Shown piece by piece: positions 5,022 through 5,218 of a DNA stretch of 5,218 bases. The translations under genes were made by a program, and so were the position numbers. How positions within the stretch are numbered: the first letter of the stretch is position 1; each line of letters opens with the position of its first letter. Where the stretch lies: NCBI GenBank assembly GCA_016763915.1, contig JAESSX010000069.1, positions 1 to 5,218 on the forward strand. The letters are read 5' to 3'. A model generated the notes under the pieces. The model worked only from the letters and a program-made list of their open reading frames with translations, searched no databases and was not told the DNA's origin. The DNA is from Rhodospirillales bacterium (GTDB lineage: Bacteria; Pseudomonadota; Alphaproteobacteria; Rhodospirillales_A; Casp-alpha2).

Positions 5022-5218
5022 TCAGGCCCCGGCGCGATCGAGGACGGCGTAGAGCAGCACGTTGCAGCCCGCCGCCAGGTCTTCGGGCTTGGCGTATTCG
5101 ATCTCGGCGTGGCTGATGCCGCCCTCGCAGGGCACGAAGATCATGCCCGTCGGCGCCACGCGCGCCAGGTAAACAGCGTCGTGGCCGGCGCCGCTGGTGA
5201 TGTCCCGATGGGTGTAGC
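5022..5218 (-). CDS. M20-family amidohydrolase (N-carbamoyl amino acid / allantoate amidohydrolase type), C-terminal part
   Basis: Seen: the last 64 codons of a minus-strand gene, stop TGA at 5022-5024, frame open to the right edge. The tail holds the block SGAGHDAVYLA followed by MIFVPCEGGISHAE and an ending helix with AAGCNVLLYAVL. Known: this arrangement is characteristic of the zinc-dependent M20 amidohydrolases of the HyuC/AmaB/AllC group (N-carbamoyl-L-amino acid hydrolase, beta-ureidopropionase, allantoate amidohydrolase), which cleave a carbamoyl or ureido group in the cytoplasm. The His in GISHAE is a conserved metal ligand, and GHD is conserved near the active site. The tail cannot tell these substrates apart, so no symbol is given. 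GC content is high, like the aldolase. The two genes converge across about 136 bases and are not co-transcribed. Confidence 0.88.
   Translation of the reverse strand, partial: YTHRDITSGAGHDAVYLARVAPTGMIFVPCEGGISHAEIEYAKPEDLAAGCNVLLYAVLDRAGA

Overview
The window looks like a piece of a high-GC alphaproteobacterial chromosome. This rests on the style of the ABC-F ATPase and of the class II aldolase, the GC-rich codon use of three of the four main genes, and a transposase C-terminal remnant of a type I associate with alphaproteobacterial IS3-like elements. No rRNA, tRNA or other taxonomic marker is present, so the placement is an inference.

Layout from left to right. (1) Positions 1-464, minus strand: the first 154 codons of an ABC-F (Uup-like) ATPase that runs off the left edge. 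(2) 465-864: a 400-base gap with a decayed IS3-type transposase C-terminus (minus strand), a half copy and a full copy of a dispersed palindrome, and a hairpin just past the stop of the next gene. (3) 865-3579, minus strand: a complete 904-residue UPF0182 (COG1615) membrane protein, starting at GTG behind a good ribosome binding site. It is visibly less GC-rich than its neighbours. (4) 3580-4090: a 511-base divergent gap. It holds the probable UPF0182 promoter (exact TATAAT), two more palindromes, and a plus-strand unit that looks like a small structured RNA or a very short coding unit, closed by a strong intrinsic terminator. (5) 4091-4885, plus strand: a complete class II aldolase/adducin-family protein. 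(6) 4886-5021: a convergent gap with another palindrome. (7) 5022-5218, minus strand: the C-terminus of an M20-family hydantoinase/carbamoylase-type amidohydrolase running off the right edge.

The genes do not form an obvious pathway or operon. The UPF0182 gene and the aldolase are divergent, and the aldolase and the hydrolase are convergent. What ties the region together is the intergenic material. A short imperfect palindrome (arms of the type GTCTGCTTT / AAAGCGGAC) occurs as four clear copies and one half copy, all outside the main genes. It sits in every complete gap, and the pattern suggests a repeat-rich accessory zone into which the UPF0182 gene may have been inserted.

The most promising undescribed element is the plus-strand unit at about 3790-3885: a long stem enclosing a small hairpin with a CCCCC loop, followed by a strong terminator, with no annotated gene in front of it. 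No large new system is visible.
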